64,000 bases of DNA from Spirodela intermedia (GCA_902729315.2 LR746272.1:4206037-4270036), one strand, 5' to 3'; counted from the stretch's first letter, positions 36,301 to 48,384 are shown. Made by a program: numbers and translations. Notes: generated by a model not told the origin, from the letters alone.

Positions 36301-39149
36301 GTATTAATCTCATCCATTTCGATGTTCTATGTTTCTGTAGTCCAGTTGGGAGGATGTGCGTTTCAAAGGAAGATCATTCTTCAGTAAGGTGCAAAGGACT
36401 TGCTGTTGTGGACTGTTCATGGGCTCGTCTGAATGATGTTCCGTTTGCGAAACTTCGTTGCTCTGGACCTCGCCTTTGTAAGAAATGAATCTTTTGCTCT
36501 ATTTTCTTTGTCTATGCAGTCCTAGAAGACACTTTAAGGAATCTGGACATATGTTTGATATTTCCTTCCTAATAATGATGATGCCAATGTGAATGTACGT
36601 ACCCTCCTTTTGATATTGAAGATGGGTTCCAGAGTTGAAATGAATCATGTAAAAAAAATAATTTCTAAAGAGAACTGGAAATTGAAAATGATATTGAGTA
36701 ATTTCTAAAGAGGACTGGAAATTGAAAATTGAATTTAAAATCCTTCAACAGGAGATGAGCTATTTTTTTTGAGAAACAGATGGAAGTCTAGCCATTCACT
36801 ACCGTCCTGCAAATTAAAAACGCACTAAAGTTTTTCTCCTTTTTTGTAGGTTTACTGTTTCGTAAAAGTTCTGATGTAAAAGAGTACTAAAGTAATCATT
36901 TATTGTAAAATCGATTGGGATTGAAACTTTTTATTCGATTTAGATAGTTTTTTTTTTACACGAGACAGTTCTTTTCTGCTTTTCATATGAGGAAACTTTT
37001 CAAATGCACAGCATTCAGTACATTATCTGAATCATATATTTTTGAGAAAGGGTGTGATTGTTACTTACAGTAATGCATTCAGAAGCTCCCCCTTCAAGAA
37101 ATGAAAATATAATAGTGGACTCATTGGACTCAGTGCTTAGGCAAGAGTTTTACAACTGGGATGAGTAACTAGACAGAAAAAACTTTTTTGTTTTAAAAAT
37201 TATGCTTCTCCTGGACGGGACCAACAGATGTGAGAAAGCGCAAGGAGGTGCTACTTGGTCGGTATGTTGTGTCAGATGCACTGATCTTTGTGATGATGGA
37301 ACGGATTGGTGCTTAGTGTAGATGAGGAATAAAACTCCTTTGGAGAAGGCGTGGTAGTACTGGTGAAAAGATATATATTTTTTTCTCTTCTGCTCATGAA
37401 GAATGTTCGGGTTAAAGAGGTTATCTTCTTATAATCTTCCACTTTCGGGGATAGGGAGATATTGTGCATGAAGAACTCTCGTGATCTTGTTCTTCTTCTT
37501 CTAGAGGCGATAGTTTATAGATGCCATATTTCCTGGATATCTTCAAAAAGAAACTCCCCCCGCCTCTTCCGAAAAAAAAAAAAATAAAGAAAGAGGAAAA
37601 AGAGAAAAAATGTATCCTACTTTGCTCCTGTTTTCTTGACTTCTATGTGTGGGCAATCATCGAGGTGAACCACAATTCTTCAAAGTTCTGCGTGATTTAA
37701 AGGGAATAATGTGGGACTTAAATGCTGATATATGCCTCTCGATTGCAGTACCATGGTTGGTGGCAGCGAACCCGGTGAACTATGGTCGTCCGTGCGAATT
37801 ATCCTGTGTTGAAGCATTATCTGCTGCATTGATCATATGGTGACCATTTCATATGTTATTTTGTTGCTGAAGTGCGTTCCATTTTCAGTCTCATCTATTT
37901 ATTTCTCAAAAATATATGGTTAGCCAATTCCTTTGGTATCATTCCGTTAACGATTAGAAATAACTGCTTGTCTGAAATTTCTTTTCAAAGGTAGAAATAT
38001 CATCGAAAGCTTAAAAATTATGAGCTATACACTGGAAATATTTATATTTCTATCGCATATATTATGATGCTTTCTTTAAATATCTCATCCATGGCTGCTT
38101 TGAAACCATCTATCACGCTCTGTTTCTTCCTAATCTTTACTGAAGAAGGTGTTTCTACTTTTGCCATCGTTGACCATGAGCTTAATCTTGATTGAATATC
38201 ATAGACGGTGAAGCATACTTTCCAGCCATTGAAATGCATTCAACATGGATACCTTGCCCTTGTGTTCGGCTGATTTAATCATGAATTCAACTCGAATAAA
38301 GTGAATCATGTATAAGGACTATAATCATTAATCATGAACTGAGTATGCAAATGAAATCATTTCCTTTTAATTTCCACTTTTGCTTCTGACATGAACGATC
38401 TTTAATCTCGTTGTTGACAGTGGGGAGGAGGAAATGGGGAATCTGTTGCTTGGGAAGTTCAAATGGGGGCATTCTTTCCTCTCTCTTAATAGGTATCACG
38501 GGATTTTATCAAATATTTTTTTGGTGATAAATTAGTTTTTGGTGATAAATATCTCTTCAAAAGTATGTGTTGGGTGATTTTTTTTCTTTGCCTTATTTGG
38601 CAATCAAGCTCGTCAACTCTTTAATTGATTAATTTCCTTTTCATCTTGATATGCTTTCTTGTCTATTCTAGGGAACTTCTCAAGGCATATTCGCAGTGCG
38701 AGAATGGGTCCGAAGTTATTTCGGTGCAAAATTCTTGGCTCTCTTGTAACTCAAGAATCTCAAAGCCTCTTCCCCAGAACGATGGTCCTATTTTTTCTCC
38801 TGCCATCTGGAAATTATTTTATTTTTTTCTCATAATATTACTACTTCTGGCACTACTTTTTTTCTGTTTTCAGCTCAGTAATGTTAGATCTTTGCACTTT
38901 GGCACCGTTTATATGCGGTGGTTATGTGTTCATTTTGCATTATTTCCTTTTCTTTCAAAAATCACGTGTTCTAAAAAATCCCACGTCTACATCTTGTTGA
39001 CTCCAGCCGTTGACGAGGAGCATCCTGGCGTTGACTCTGACTGTGATTCTGAAGACGGGCTTCCACCCCTTGAACGGAATCTCAACCACATGCACCTTGA
39101 GGAAGAAGACACAAGCGAGAGTGAAGACACTGGAGAGCTGGTAGAATAA
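33354..39149 (+). CDS. TSR3: 18S rRNA aminocarboxypropyltransferase TSR3
   Basis: Ten exons: 33354-33436, 33705-33745, 34818-34870, 34997-35062, 36050-36090, 36341-36477, 37749-37839, 38421-38492, 38672-38784 and 39007-39149. They total 840 nt (279 aa) in consistent phase. Diagnostic blocks are [78 protein letters not shown] and SVQNSWLS, with an acidic tail (EDGLPPLE). TSR3 transfers the 3-amino-3-carboxypropyl group from S-adenosylmethionine to a hypermodified pseudouridine of 18S rRNA in the cytoplasmic small subunit. Two oddities are visible. The donor after exon 4 reads AAG|GAAATT rather than AAG|GT, and the last intron (38785-39006) has no stop and is a multiple of three. Exon 1 is short and the start codon is the first ATG of the leader. 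The gene diverges from CSI1. Confidence 0.9.
38785..39006 (+). other. exitron-like in-frame intron of TSR3
   Basis: The final TSR3 intron is 222 nt (74 codons) and open in the coding frame, so retention would still give a full-length protein. The retained piece would insert a strongly hydrophobic stretch (including [15 protein letters not shown]) before the acidic tail. The splice sites are GATG|GTCCTA and ACTCCAG|CCG. The spliced form agrees with the family; whether both forms exist is unknown. Confidence 0.6.
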
Positions 39150-39454
39150 CAGTCAACGTTTTAAAATAGTAAGTTTTTTTACCGTTATTATGGATCAAGA
39201 CTTGCCAAAACTGCATCCTGGGTGTCGTAATTTCCTCTGTTCTCTCCCCCCCTCCCTCATTCATTGAGAAAAATATACGTAGTTTGGAAAAAAAAAAAGG
39301 GGAAAGGGAATTTGATCGATTTCTGAAAGTCTATGCAAGAAAAGAAAGGCAGATCAGTTTCTCTCAATCCGTTCGCTGTTCGTGTGAACTTATCATCACA
39401 CTAGTCCAGTTCAGACTTATCTCTCTATTGGATGCCAGGTGCTGACTACAGGGT

Positions 39455-39568
39455 AGATTCTAAGGTCAACGGGCTCCAGAGCTGAGATCAATAGATTCTA
39501 AGGTCGACGGGCTCCAGAGCTGAGATCAAGAGATTCTAAGGTCAACGGGCTCCTGAGAAGAGATCAAA
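39455..39568. repeat. three tandem copies of a 38-bp unit downstream of TSR3
   Basis: Copies start at exactly 39455, 39493 and 39531. Each begins agattctaaggt and contains a(a/g)cgggctcc. The first two differ at only a few positions; the third diverges at its end. The array lies about 300 bp after the TSR3 stop codon, possibly at or beyond the 3' UTR end. Confidence 0.95.
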
Positions 39569-41165
39569 AACTATGTAATTATAAGATTTTTGTACCAGTG
39601 TTACCTAAGTCACAATCTGACCGAACAATCTGTGTCTAACCGGTGGTAATATATCAACCAATGATCTAAGTTTTGGAGGAAAAAAACCTTGGTACATCGA
39701 TTATGTATGAATTCTCTGTTATTATGGTGTCTTTTATGTGAGTTATGGTATATTTCCTCTACATCAGGACGGGCCCGGCCCGATCTCCATCTGGGCTGGG
39801 CCTTGCCTTTGATGGGGTCTGGGCCGGAAGATTGGTGCTTGTTTTCTTGCCTCATGTGAGTTTCTCTCTCTCTCTACATCCGGGCTTGACCGGTGCTCGG
39901 CCTGGAGTCCGTTTTTCAAGCTTTTTCTGTGGAGCCTATAAAGAGATAATCGGACTTGGGCTTTGAAAAGCCCGGCCCGTTAAGAGGAGCTATTAACACT
40001 CGCCAGCGTCACAATCGATACACTAGGCTACTCATTTTATAAAATAATTACTTGTATATTAATCAAAGCACGCTTAAACTCGGGGTGCATGTTGCGCCAC
40101 GTACCCCCAATGGATATTATCGTCTTTTTCACTAGATCGCAGAAGAGCCACAAAAATACCCGTAATACCGCCGCGCTATTCTGAACAGGAACGAAGATTT
40201 AAGGGTATTTAAGTAATTTAAATAAATGGTACCGACAAGGTTCATCAGAGACGTCCATCCACTGGGCCTGAAATAACCATGTGGCTATTCCCACGTGCGA
40301 GATAACACGTGTGAAGCGTGATGGTCTCAATGAAGGCTAAAAAATAAGGGGACCAAAGCCACTCCTCCAGCCTCTTCGCGAGGAGGCAATCAGGAGAGAG
40401 AAAGAGAGAAAGAGAGAAAGAGAAAGAGAGCGAGAGCTTGTGTCCGTGCTCGGTTGCAAAAACCCTAGAAGAGTCGTTATCACCCATCTTCCTCCCCCTT
40501 CCTCAGTGATTCGTTATCATCAGTGTTCATCTACTTGGTCGTATTATTTTTCTTGGTTGTGTTGTTTGTTTCTTTTTTTGGTCAGGGAAGAGGCAAGGAT
40601 CTTGTGAAAAAGGGGGAGCCAGGGCTTCGAGAAGGGGGGACGGTCGCGCTTCCCTGAGCCTTTCTGTCTGTGGCGTCTGTGTCAGAGTGCTGTCTAATGC
40701 CTGTTTTTCTCTCCTGGAATTAGGGTTTCGGAACTCGCTTTGCTCACGAGCTTCGAATCACCTGAAGCGGAAGTCCGTGAGAGGAAAGTATTGGTAAGCT
40801 CTCTGTCTTCGCCATTATTGGGGAGGGAGTGGTTCCTTGTCTTCCATTTTTCTTTGATCTAGGCCACCGTACGACTGTCTTTCAAGGCAAGGGTTTCTTT
40901 ATGGGCTTTGAGCGGGGATGTTACGTGTGTAACACTTTGTTTCCGTTCATCGATATGTAGTTTGGGAGTTTTAAGATTCATATTTTTATCGAGGGCAGAT
41001 GATCTTCAGACTCTGCATGTTGTGTTACTAGTTTTATCTGATGATTCCTCGTGCTGTTGGTTCATATCGTAAACCTGCCCTTGAGATTAGTTTTTTGGGC
41101 ATTGGGTGACCCATTCTATTTACATCCAGGGTGGCAGAAGGATTGTAGGCATTTGAAGAAAAAAA
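39569..41165 (+). promoter_or_regulatory. upstream region and 5' leader of the SAP/acinus-like gene, with a leader intron
   Basis: GGCCC/TGGGC motifs cluster at about 39768-39985. A (GAAA/GA)n run lies at about 40397-40430 and a telo-box-like AAACCCTA at 40460-40467. A leader intron is well supported: donor at 40794 (agtattg|gtaagc) and acceptor before 41130 (acatccag|ggtggc). The initiator ATG at 41166 is the first ATG after that acceptor. The exact transcription start was not determined. Confidence 0.55.
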
Positions 41166-44100
41166 ATGCCGACAGGGTATTCTATCCTCGACAACCGACC
41201 TCTTGATCATTGGAAAGTGACTGAGCTGAAGGAGGAACTTCGGAGAAGGAAACTTACCACAAAGGGTTTGAAGGAGGACCTAGTCAAACGGTTGGATGAA
41301 GCAGTTCGAAATGAGAGGGCGCTGCTCAGGGGACAGGAACTGGTCAGCCATTTTGATCTTCAGCCCAAGCCACAGGATAACCACGGAGTGCTGGATCCCC
41401 ACCCAGTAGAGAACGTTCAAATAGAAAAGAATACAGTTGAGACTGTTTTACATTTTGGTAGTAACAGATCTGAAAATCAGGTGGTCATGGTTGACATCAA
41501 CGCTGACATTCAGGATTCTGATTTTGGAATGGAATTCCATCACGAGAAGCCTGTGGGAACTGTTGATTTGGATGAAAAAACTGAAGAGAAAGTGGCTTGT
41601 GGAACTGAAACAGCAGATAGCATCACCGAAAAGGAACTTAATGTCAGTAAATCAGAAGCAAACGGTGCAGATTACAGGGACGAGACAGAGAACATGTATT
41701 CAGAAACTTCCGTTAAAGACGCCAAACTTGACACGGCTGTGCAAGAAAACCAGGTATCCGAGGTCAGCCTTGACTTAGGACTTCAAGTAAAGTGTGACTC
41801 AATTTCTACTGATTCTGTATCATTAAATGAAAAGATTGTACTAAAGGATGATTTGAATGCTAATAATTTCCATTTAGAAGAAGAACTTGTTAAGACAGAA
41901 GTGGTGCAATCATCTTCCAGCCATGTTGCTCCCGTTGGTGGTGACTTGCAGCCATTGAATGTTGATCAAGAGCCAGATGATAACAAGGTGTCTTTTGAAG
42001 AAGAAGATGATATTACAGACACCACAAATGAGGACCATAGCAAGAAAATTGGTGGTTCTCCTGAAAAATTAAACTTAGACAGGAGTTCCGGTGATGAGTC
42101 GATGGAGGAGGATGTTTTGGATACTAAACAGATCGAGGCCAATAATAATTCTGATGAAGTTGGTGATGTGCAAGAGGTTCGGGATCTTCATGTCGTGAAA
42201 GAGGAGACTCCAGCTGATGCTGTGCCAGGTGGATTCTCTCCTGATAAGAAAGATGTTGTTTCTGAGGGAGAAATGAGGCCTGTGGTTTCAACAGAGAAAA
42301 GAAAACTAGAAGGTAATGTTCTTTGGTAGTCGCACTATGAATGTTACTCATATCCTTTAAGTCATATTGTGTTTAGGTTTTCCCTTGGAACATGGAATTT
42401 CAAATTTACCTGTCAAACATAACCTGATCGATCGTTTTGCTAGTATATCATGCCCTTATATATTTGTAATGCCCTTTGTAGGATTACTTTCCTATAAGTT
42501 CTCTCATTATCTTGGCTTACACTTCCAGAAGATTCTAAGTTTTTGGTATGTTAGGAAAAAAATCTGCTCATAACCTAACACTTCTTATGGCCATTCCATT
42601 TTAGCCTACGGCTTCTTATTCGTACTAGATGGCATAGCAGTATCAAACTCATGTATTTTTTTAATATGTTAAAATGCTGACTCGTAAACCTTGCTTAGTT
42701 TTCATCTGTTCGTGAATCTTTGTATGTGGTAAACTCAAAAAACAAAACAAAGTAGATGTGGTATGAGCACTTGACAACACAGAGTAAAAGTATTACTGTA
42801 GAAGGAATTATCTAGAAAAATCTGTGTAGAGACAAGATATGAAGTTCATCTTGTGAAACCTACAAAAAAAATAGAAATTGTCTTGATTTTGAAGGTAACC
42901 TTGCTTCTTCTGTCCACCAGTTGCCCCTTTCTCCATTTGAAGGAAATGTCTTGATTTTGGCTGATTTTCTGAGAGTTTGATACGGGAATCGGATAAGAAA
43001 TGGTTATCAGAAAATTTTGGAGTCTTTCAAATGTCAGTCTTGAGGGGGAGACTTTGGCTGCGAGATTCCAGCATGCGTTTGACATATTTATTGACACTAA
43101 AATAGACTTACTAGTTATGGGCGGCAAACAGATGGCACCGTGTATCTTACTGAGGTTTCGCTCTGTCTTCCCCTTAGACTGTAAAAGGGCCTTTCTTAGG
43201 GTCATCATATTAATTTCAGTTCGACAATTGGTGATAGGGCATTGGTGCCCCAAGTGCGGATGCCTGTATTCAATCTCTCATGTGGTTTATCTAAAATTTC
43301 TTAGCAATTTCTATTTTATCCTATAACTTGGATGACAATCACTATCTAGATTTCCTTCTATCGGAAATCATCCAGTCAACCATCTCACATATTCATATCA
43401 AGAAACTACAATTACTTGTGTTTAGAATCCTGCATTAGATTCATTAGAGTAAAAGGTACCGTTTTTGTAAGTAGGAACATGGTTTTTGAAAGAAAGATTG
43501 TTGTGGATGGACCTAGTCCATTCACGGCCTTGCTTTAAAGTGAACCGTTCTTATCTGCAAGGGGATTTGCATGGGAACTAAGGATGAATGATTTTCTGTG
43601 GGAACTTGTGATCTTCTTTATGGCAACAGCTAAACGGAATGTTTCAACACAATGGCAGTGTTGTTGAAAAAATTTCTGGTTGATTTTCATCCTTCCATGG
43701 TTGATTATCGATCATTATGTAGAACATGTTTGGAACAGAAAAAAAATTAACATTGATGTACGATTTTTCCACCAAATATTAGAAACTTTATCGTGCCTAG
43801 ATGTCAGGGTCACAGGCAACTACGACATCAATTATTTTTCTTTACTCGCGCATTTTTCTTTGATTTTGTTTGTTTAATGAAAGAGCTAGAGCTGACAACA
43901 TTTCTTGAAGACTGTTGTCGTCATAATTAGAGTTTGTCCACAGAAATGATCACATATTTCGCATAGAAGGAAACGTCTGGATGTTCGTTGAGGAAAAATC
44001 TAATATTCATTGGTCAGGGTGTTTGCTTTGTGAATCAGATTTGTAGTTTCTTGCTCTGGAAGTTCGTGAATAACCAAACTTGGATGAGAAATGGATAATA

Positions 44101-45832
44101 CGTTCGTTGCCAAGGATTGCTTGTGTAGTTTTTTTTCTCTGTTTTAGGTCGTTAGACATCACATTGCTGAGCTTGAGACTGTGACTTCTGGGCATTTTCT
44201 TTTATCATCAACAATCCCCGGGCCCTCAGACGTTCTTGCACGTCAAGATATTTTTCTGCCATTATTTCGAACATCTCGAGCTTGTTCTACTGAACTCTGT
44301 TACATGTTGTATCTTGATCTCTGCTATGAAAGGCTTTTTGATCTGTTGTTCGTCAATAATATATGCGTCTCTGCAATGAAGGGCTTATTTTTTTGTATAA
44401 AAATCACCTGAGTCAAGATATTAACTCGGTGTGCAATAATAATAATAAGCTCTCCTGTCTTTCGACTGTTTTGCACAGACCAAGGCTCTCTCGGCACCGC
44501 CGAGCCCATCAAGAGGCAGCGCCGCTGGAACTCAGAATCCATAAAGATCCCCGAACCGCAACCTTCTAACCAGACCTCTGTGGCTACTACTCCCAAGGAG
44601 GCACTTCAGCCGACACCTAGACGTGCGTTGAACAGGACCATCTCAGGGCTTGATGGAGATTCTCCAAGGGAACGTGTTGGTGGGTTCCTGCCTTCTTCCC
44701 ACTTTGATTTGATATCCGAGTTTTAACCCTAGTGTTGCTGTTCTAATACCCTTTTTTTCCTCTCTCTCTCTCTCTCCTTTGGCAGTGCCGCCATCGCAGA
44801 AGACGGCGACGAATTCCCTTAGGATCGACCGTTTTCTGCGCCCTTTTACCCTGAAGGCTGTTCAGGAGTTGCTGGCGAAGACGGGGACGGTGTCCAGCTT
44901 CTGGATGGACCACATCAAGACTCACTGCTATGTCACTGTATGCTCTTTTATCCTCGCCATTGCCTTTATTTATGGATGATACCTGCCCGTTGTTTGCTTC
45001 TCATCTGTGTCTGCAACGCTTTGGATCGCTGGAACATTGGTGGAAGATTGCTTCTCGGTCTGGTGAATGGAGTGTATTATTTATTATATATGTTAGTTCC
45101 TCATGGGAAGTTATCAGATCAGTTGAGGAGTGGAGTCTGCTGCCCATCTTGGGTAGTGTTCGTTGGCAGCTTCCTTGATTCAGAAAAAAAATATAGCATT
45201 TATCGCTTCTTTGATTGATCCAGGGCATCTACTTTTTTTTTTGGGAGGGGGGGGGGGGTTGGTCAACGGGGGGGCTGTTCTCCTGTTCTTCTTTGTTTTA
45301 TTGTCAGCTCATCCGGCAACATTCTGCGATTGATTCTCTGCAGTACTCATCAGTGGAGGAGGCTGTGGCTACAAGAAATGCCGTCTACAATCTCCAGTGG
45401 CCGCCCAACGGGGGCCGTCTTCTCGTCGCCGATTTCGTTGACCCTCAGGAAGTCAAATCCCACGTGGAAGCACCCCAGTCGCCGGCTCCCACAACCCCGG
45501 GTGCTGCCGCCACCGCCGTGCCGTCACCCATGGCCGTGGAGCGTCCTCCTGCGCTGCCCCTCCCCAACAGGCAGCAGCAGGCTCCGGCGGTGTCTCCAGT
45601 CAACCCTCCCCCGCCACCGGAAGCTTCGCAGACGCCGCCGGCGAGGGAGCAGCTCCCCCCTCCGCCACCACTCTCGCAGAAGAAGCAGCAAGATCAGCCT
45701 ATCCTCACCCTCGACGACCTCTTCAAGAAGACGCGGGCCTCGCCGCGTATCTACTACCTGCCTCTCTCCGAGGAGCAGGTCGCCGCCAAGGTGGCCGCTT
45801 CTCAGGGGAGAAGCACCGGGGCCCTTGTGTGA
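41166..45832 (+). CDS. SAP-domain / RRM acinus-like splicing factor
   Basis: Four coding exons: 41166-42312, 44479-44679, 44786-44937 and 45344-45832. They total 1989 nt (662 aa), with consistent phase. Residues about 12-48 form a SAP DNA/RNA-binding motif (DHWKVTELKEELRRRKLTTKG). A long acidic, Ser/Glu-rich low-complexity segment follows to about residue 380. Then come a basic KRQRRW patch, an RRM-like fold (RIDRFLRPFTLKAVQELL, HIKTHCYV, YNLQWPPNGGR), a Pro-rich linker, and a C-terminal RNPS1-SAP18-binding motif (PILTLDDLFKKTRASPRIYY, residues 619-638). This is the architecture of acinus, a scaffold of the nuclear ASAP complex linked to the exon-junction complex, silencing and splicing. It matches At4g39680 (about 630 aa from memory). 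Intron 1 of the CDS is long (2.2 kb). It is convergent with the OTP85-like gene. Confidence 0.9.
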
Positions 45833-46391
45833 GGTCGGTCGGCCCTCTGAGCTTGGTGGCTGACTTTTGAGATGGGCTGTTGACTTTTTTTACTATTTTG
45901 ACTGAAATCTTCTGTGTGCAGGGGTGTCGGCGTTTGACTATGCGGAGCAGACGGGGATAGGGAGACTAGGGGAGCTGTGGCTGCCAAGAGCACGTTGGAC
46001 AATTTCTCTCATGTAGATCTGTTGAAATCTCTTTTGTACTCGGGGCCGGCCGTCTTCTGTATGGGGAAAAAAAAAAACGCTTTTTGATCTTGATCGTCTC
46101 GTCTTCGACCGCGGTGGCGGTTTCTCTGGGGTTTAACCTAAAGATGATGATGATGATGGTGATGATGGTGATGATGGTGACGATGATCTCTGGGCCCAGT
46201 GTTCTTCCCCGTTTGTTTCCGAGAACTGAGTTGAGCTTTTATCGATCTAATTTTTGAAGGTTTTTTATGAGCCGTCGTCTTCCCCAGTAGCCCACCCGAG
46301 AGAGAGAGAGCGAGAGAGAGAGAGATGGGTATAATTAGAAGGTGGGGTGGTGAAAATGGAAATTTTTAGGTACATTTTATTTCTTCTGGGG
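45833..46391. other. convergent intergenic region with trinucleotide repeat
   Basis: This region holds the 3' flanks of the SAP/acinus-like and OTP85-like genes. A (GATGATGGT)n-type repeat occupies about 46143-46187 and a GA run lies at about 46299-46325. No additional gene is seen. Confidence 0.6.
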
Positions 46392-48254
46392 TCACCAGTA
46401 GTCGCCGCAGGAGCATTTGCCGTCCTTAAAGTGGTGGAACCGATTGAGGTCCCGCAGCAGAATCTCCCTGCCGAAGGCCGCGGAGATGAGCTTCGCCATG
46501 GCGTGGCAGTCCTTGCAGACCCGCAGGTTCTTCACTATCCGCAGCGTTGCCCCCGGCGGCGTGTTCAGCAGCCCGAACGCCATGGCCAGCTTCTCGCTGT
46601 GGCCCCTCAAGCTCGCCGCCTTCTCCTCCTCCGTCATCCCCTCATGCACCACCACCGCCGTCTCCGGCGCGTACCCCAGCTGCTCCGCCATCTCCTCCAC
46701 CATCCGCCGCAGCGCCGCAGCCTGAGGGTGCCTCCCGTCGCCGGAGAAGAACTCGTGCACGGCGCCGCCCACCTCGATGGCGCTGCAGCCGGGAGTCTTC
46801 CCCGCGCCCTTCTCCTTCATCATCTTCCTCACGGCGCGCGCCTCCTCCCACCGGCCGGCGGCGGCGCAGAGGTTGGAGAGGATCACGTAGTCGCCGCCGT
46901 GAGAGTCGTCGTGGTCGAGGATCCTCGCGAAGACCCGCTTACCCAGCTCGACATCGCCATGGCTGGCGCAGGCGCCGAGCAGGGTCCGCCAGAGCACCGG
47001 CGATGAGTTCTCGCCGGAGAGGTTGAGGATGAAGTCGTGGGCCTCCCGCAGGCGCCCGGCGCGGGCGAGGAGGTCCACCACGCAGCCGTAGTGCTTCGTC
47101 TCCGGCGAGACGGCGAAGTCCTCCATGGCGCGGAACAGTTGCAGGCCCTCGTCGACCTTGCCGGCGTGGCTGCAGGCGGAAAGGAGCCCGAGGAAGGTGA
47201 CGCCGTCGGGCCCGGCGGCGGCGCCGTCCTCTTCCCTCTGCGTCTGCATCTCGCGGAAGAAGGAGACGGCGAGGTCGGAGCGGCCGTGGAGGGCGCAGGC
47301 GATGATCATGGCGGACCAGACCTGCGTGTCCCTCTCCGGCATGGCCCGGAACACGGCGGCGGCGTCCTCGAGGCTGCCGCACTTGCCGTACATGTCGATC
47401 ACGGCGGTGGCGACCTTCACGGAGGAGGAAGAAGAGGAGAGGAAGCCCTGGTTCTGGGCGAAGCCATGGACCCATCTCCCGAGCTCGAGCGATCCGAGCA
47501 TGGCGCAGGAGGAGAGCACGCTGAGCACCGTCACCTCCGTGGGCTTCACTCCCTCCGCCTGCATTCGGCGGAAGAGTTGCAGAGCTTCACCGGGCAAGCT
47601 CCTCCTCGCGCAGGCCGTGATCATGGCGTTGTAGCACACCGCGCAGCTCCCACCGCCATCGCTCTGATCGAACAGGCGGCGCGCCGCCGGCAGGTCGCCG
47701 CAGTCGGCGTAGAGGTTGATGAGTGTGGGGAGCACGAAGGGGTCGCCATGGAAGCCGAGCTTGGCGGCGGCTCCGTGCAGCTGCTTCCCCTCCGGCAGGA
47801 GCTTGCCGGCGGCGCAGGCCTTGAGCAGAGACGGGAAGGTGTAGCCGTCGGGGGAGACGCCATGCTCGAGCATGAGGACGAAGATGCCGATGGCGAGGGA
47901 AGGCGTAGGCGTGCGGGCATAACCCCGGGTCATGGTGTTGAAGAGGAGGGGATCCTGCTGGGGAGGCATTCTATCGAACAGGTGGCGGGCATACGCCATG
48001 GAAAGGGAAGACGGGTGGAGGCAGCAGAAGGTGATGAGCTTGGTGAGCACGAGGGGGTCATCGTTGAGGCCGGATTTGACGGCGGCGGCGTGGACTTGGG
48101 AGAGGTCTCGCAGGGAGCGGCAACGGGGGAGAAGGGTCAACGGCGGCGGCGCGGCGGTGGGGAGGTTGCGGCGATTGGCGGCGGGGTTGTCTGGTCTCGC
48201 CGGAGAGGAGGAATTGAGGAGGGGATTAGCGGCAATGGCCGCCGCCGCCGCCAT
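46392..48254 (-). CDS. OTP85: PPR-DYW RNA-editing factor, OTP85-like
   Basis: A single uninterrupted exon encodes 620 aa. An Ala/Pro-rich, plastid-type N-terminus is followed by PLS-type pentatricopeptide repeats (RDLSQVHAAAVKSG, YTFPSLLKACA, VCYNAMITACARR, VTFLGLLSACSHAGKVDEG, HYGCVVDLLARAGRL), E motifs (CSAIEVGGAVHEFFSGD) and a complete DYW deaminase. The deaminase has the HSEKLA zinc/catalytic motif, CKDCH and the terminal CSCGDYW. The order and wording of the blocks follow Arabidopsis OTP85 (At2g02980) from memory. That protein directs C-to-U editing of a site in chloroplast ndhD transcripts. The RNA target in this species is inferred. The gene is strikingly GC-rich, which creates long antisense open frames. 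ATG 48254 starts an alanine-rich presequence, the usual form for this family. Confidence 0.88.
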   Translation of the reverse strand: MAAAAAIAANPLLNSSSPARPDNPAANRRNLPTAAPPPLTLLPRCRSLRDLSQVHAAAVKSGLNDDPLVLTKLITFCCLHPSSLSMAYARHLFDRMPPQQDPLLFNTMTRGYARTPTPSLAIGIFVLMLEHGVSPDGYTFPSLLKACAAGKLLPEGKQLHGAAAKLGFHGDPFVLPTLINLYADCGDLPAARRLFDQSDGGGSCAVCYNAMITACARRSLPGEALQLFRRMQAEGVKPTEVTVLSVLSSCAMLGSLELGRWVHGFAQNQGFLSSSSSSVKVATAVIDMYGKCGSLEDAAAVFRAMPERDTQVWSAMIIACALHGRSDLAVSFFREMQTQREEDGAAAGPDGVTFLGLLSACSHAGKVDEGLQLFRAMEDFAVSPETKHYGCVVDLLARAGRLREAHDFILNLSGENSSPVLWRTLLGACASHGDVELGKRVFARILDHDDSHGGDYVILSNLCAAAGRWEEARAVRKMMKEKGAGKTPGCSAIEVGGAVHEFFSGDGRHPQAAALRRMVEEMAEQLGYAPETAVVVHEGMTEEEKAASLRGHSEKLAMAFGLLNTPPGATLRIVKNLRVCKDCHAMAKLISAAFGREILLRDLNRFHHFKDGKCSCGDYW

Positions 48255-48384
48255 TGCCCACCTGCTTCCCTCCTCCCCATATCACTTCTTTTAAAAGATA
48301 ATACCAATTTTTTTCTCTCTAAAATGCCGCCTTCACGTTTGTAGCCCTCTTTTGTGGATAATTAACCACCTGTCCTTGCAGAAA

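Noticed and set aside
47037-48344. A 435-codon plus-strand open frame opposite the OTP85-like gene
   Set aside because: It is the antisense shadow of a very GC-rich coding exon; its translation is Gly/Glu/Arg-rich low complexity with no family match, while the minus strand gives a complete PPR-DYW protein.
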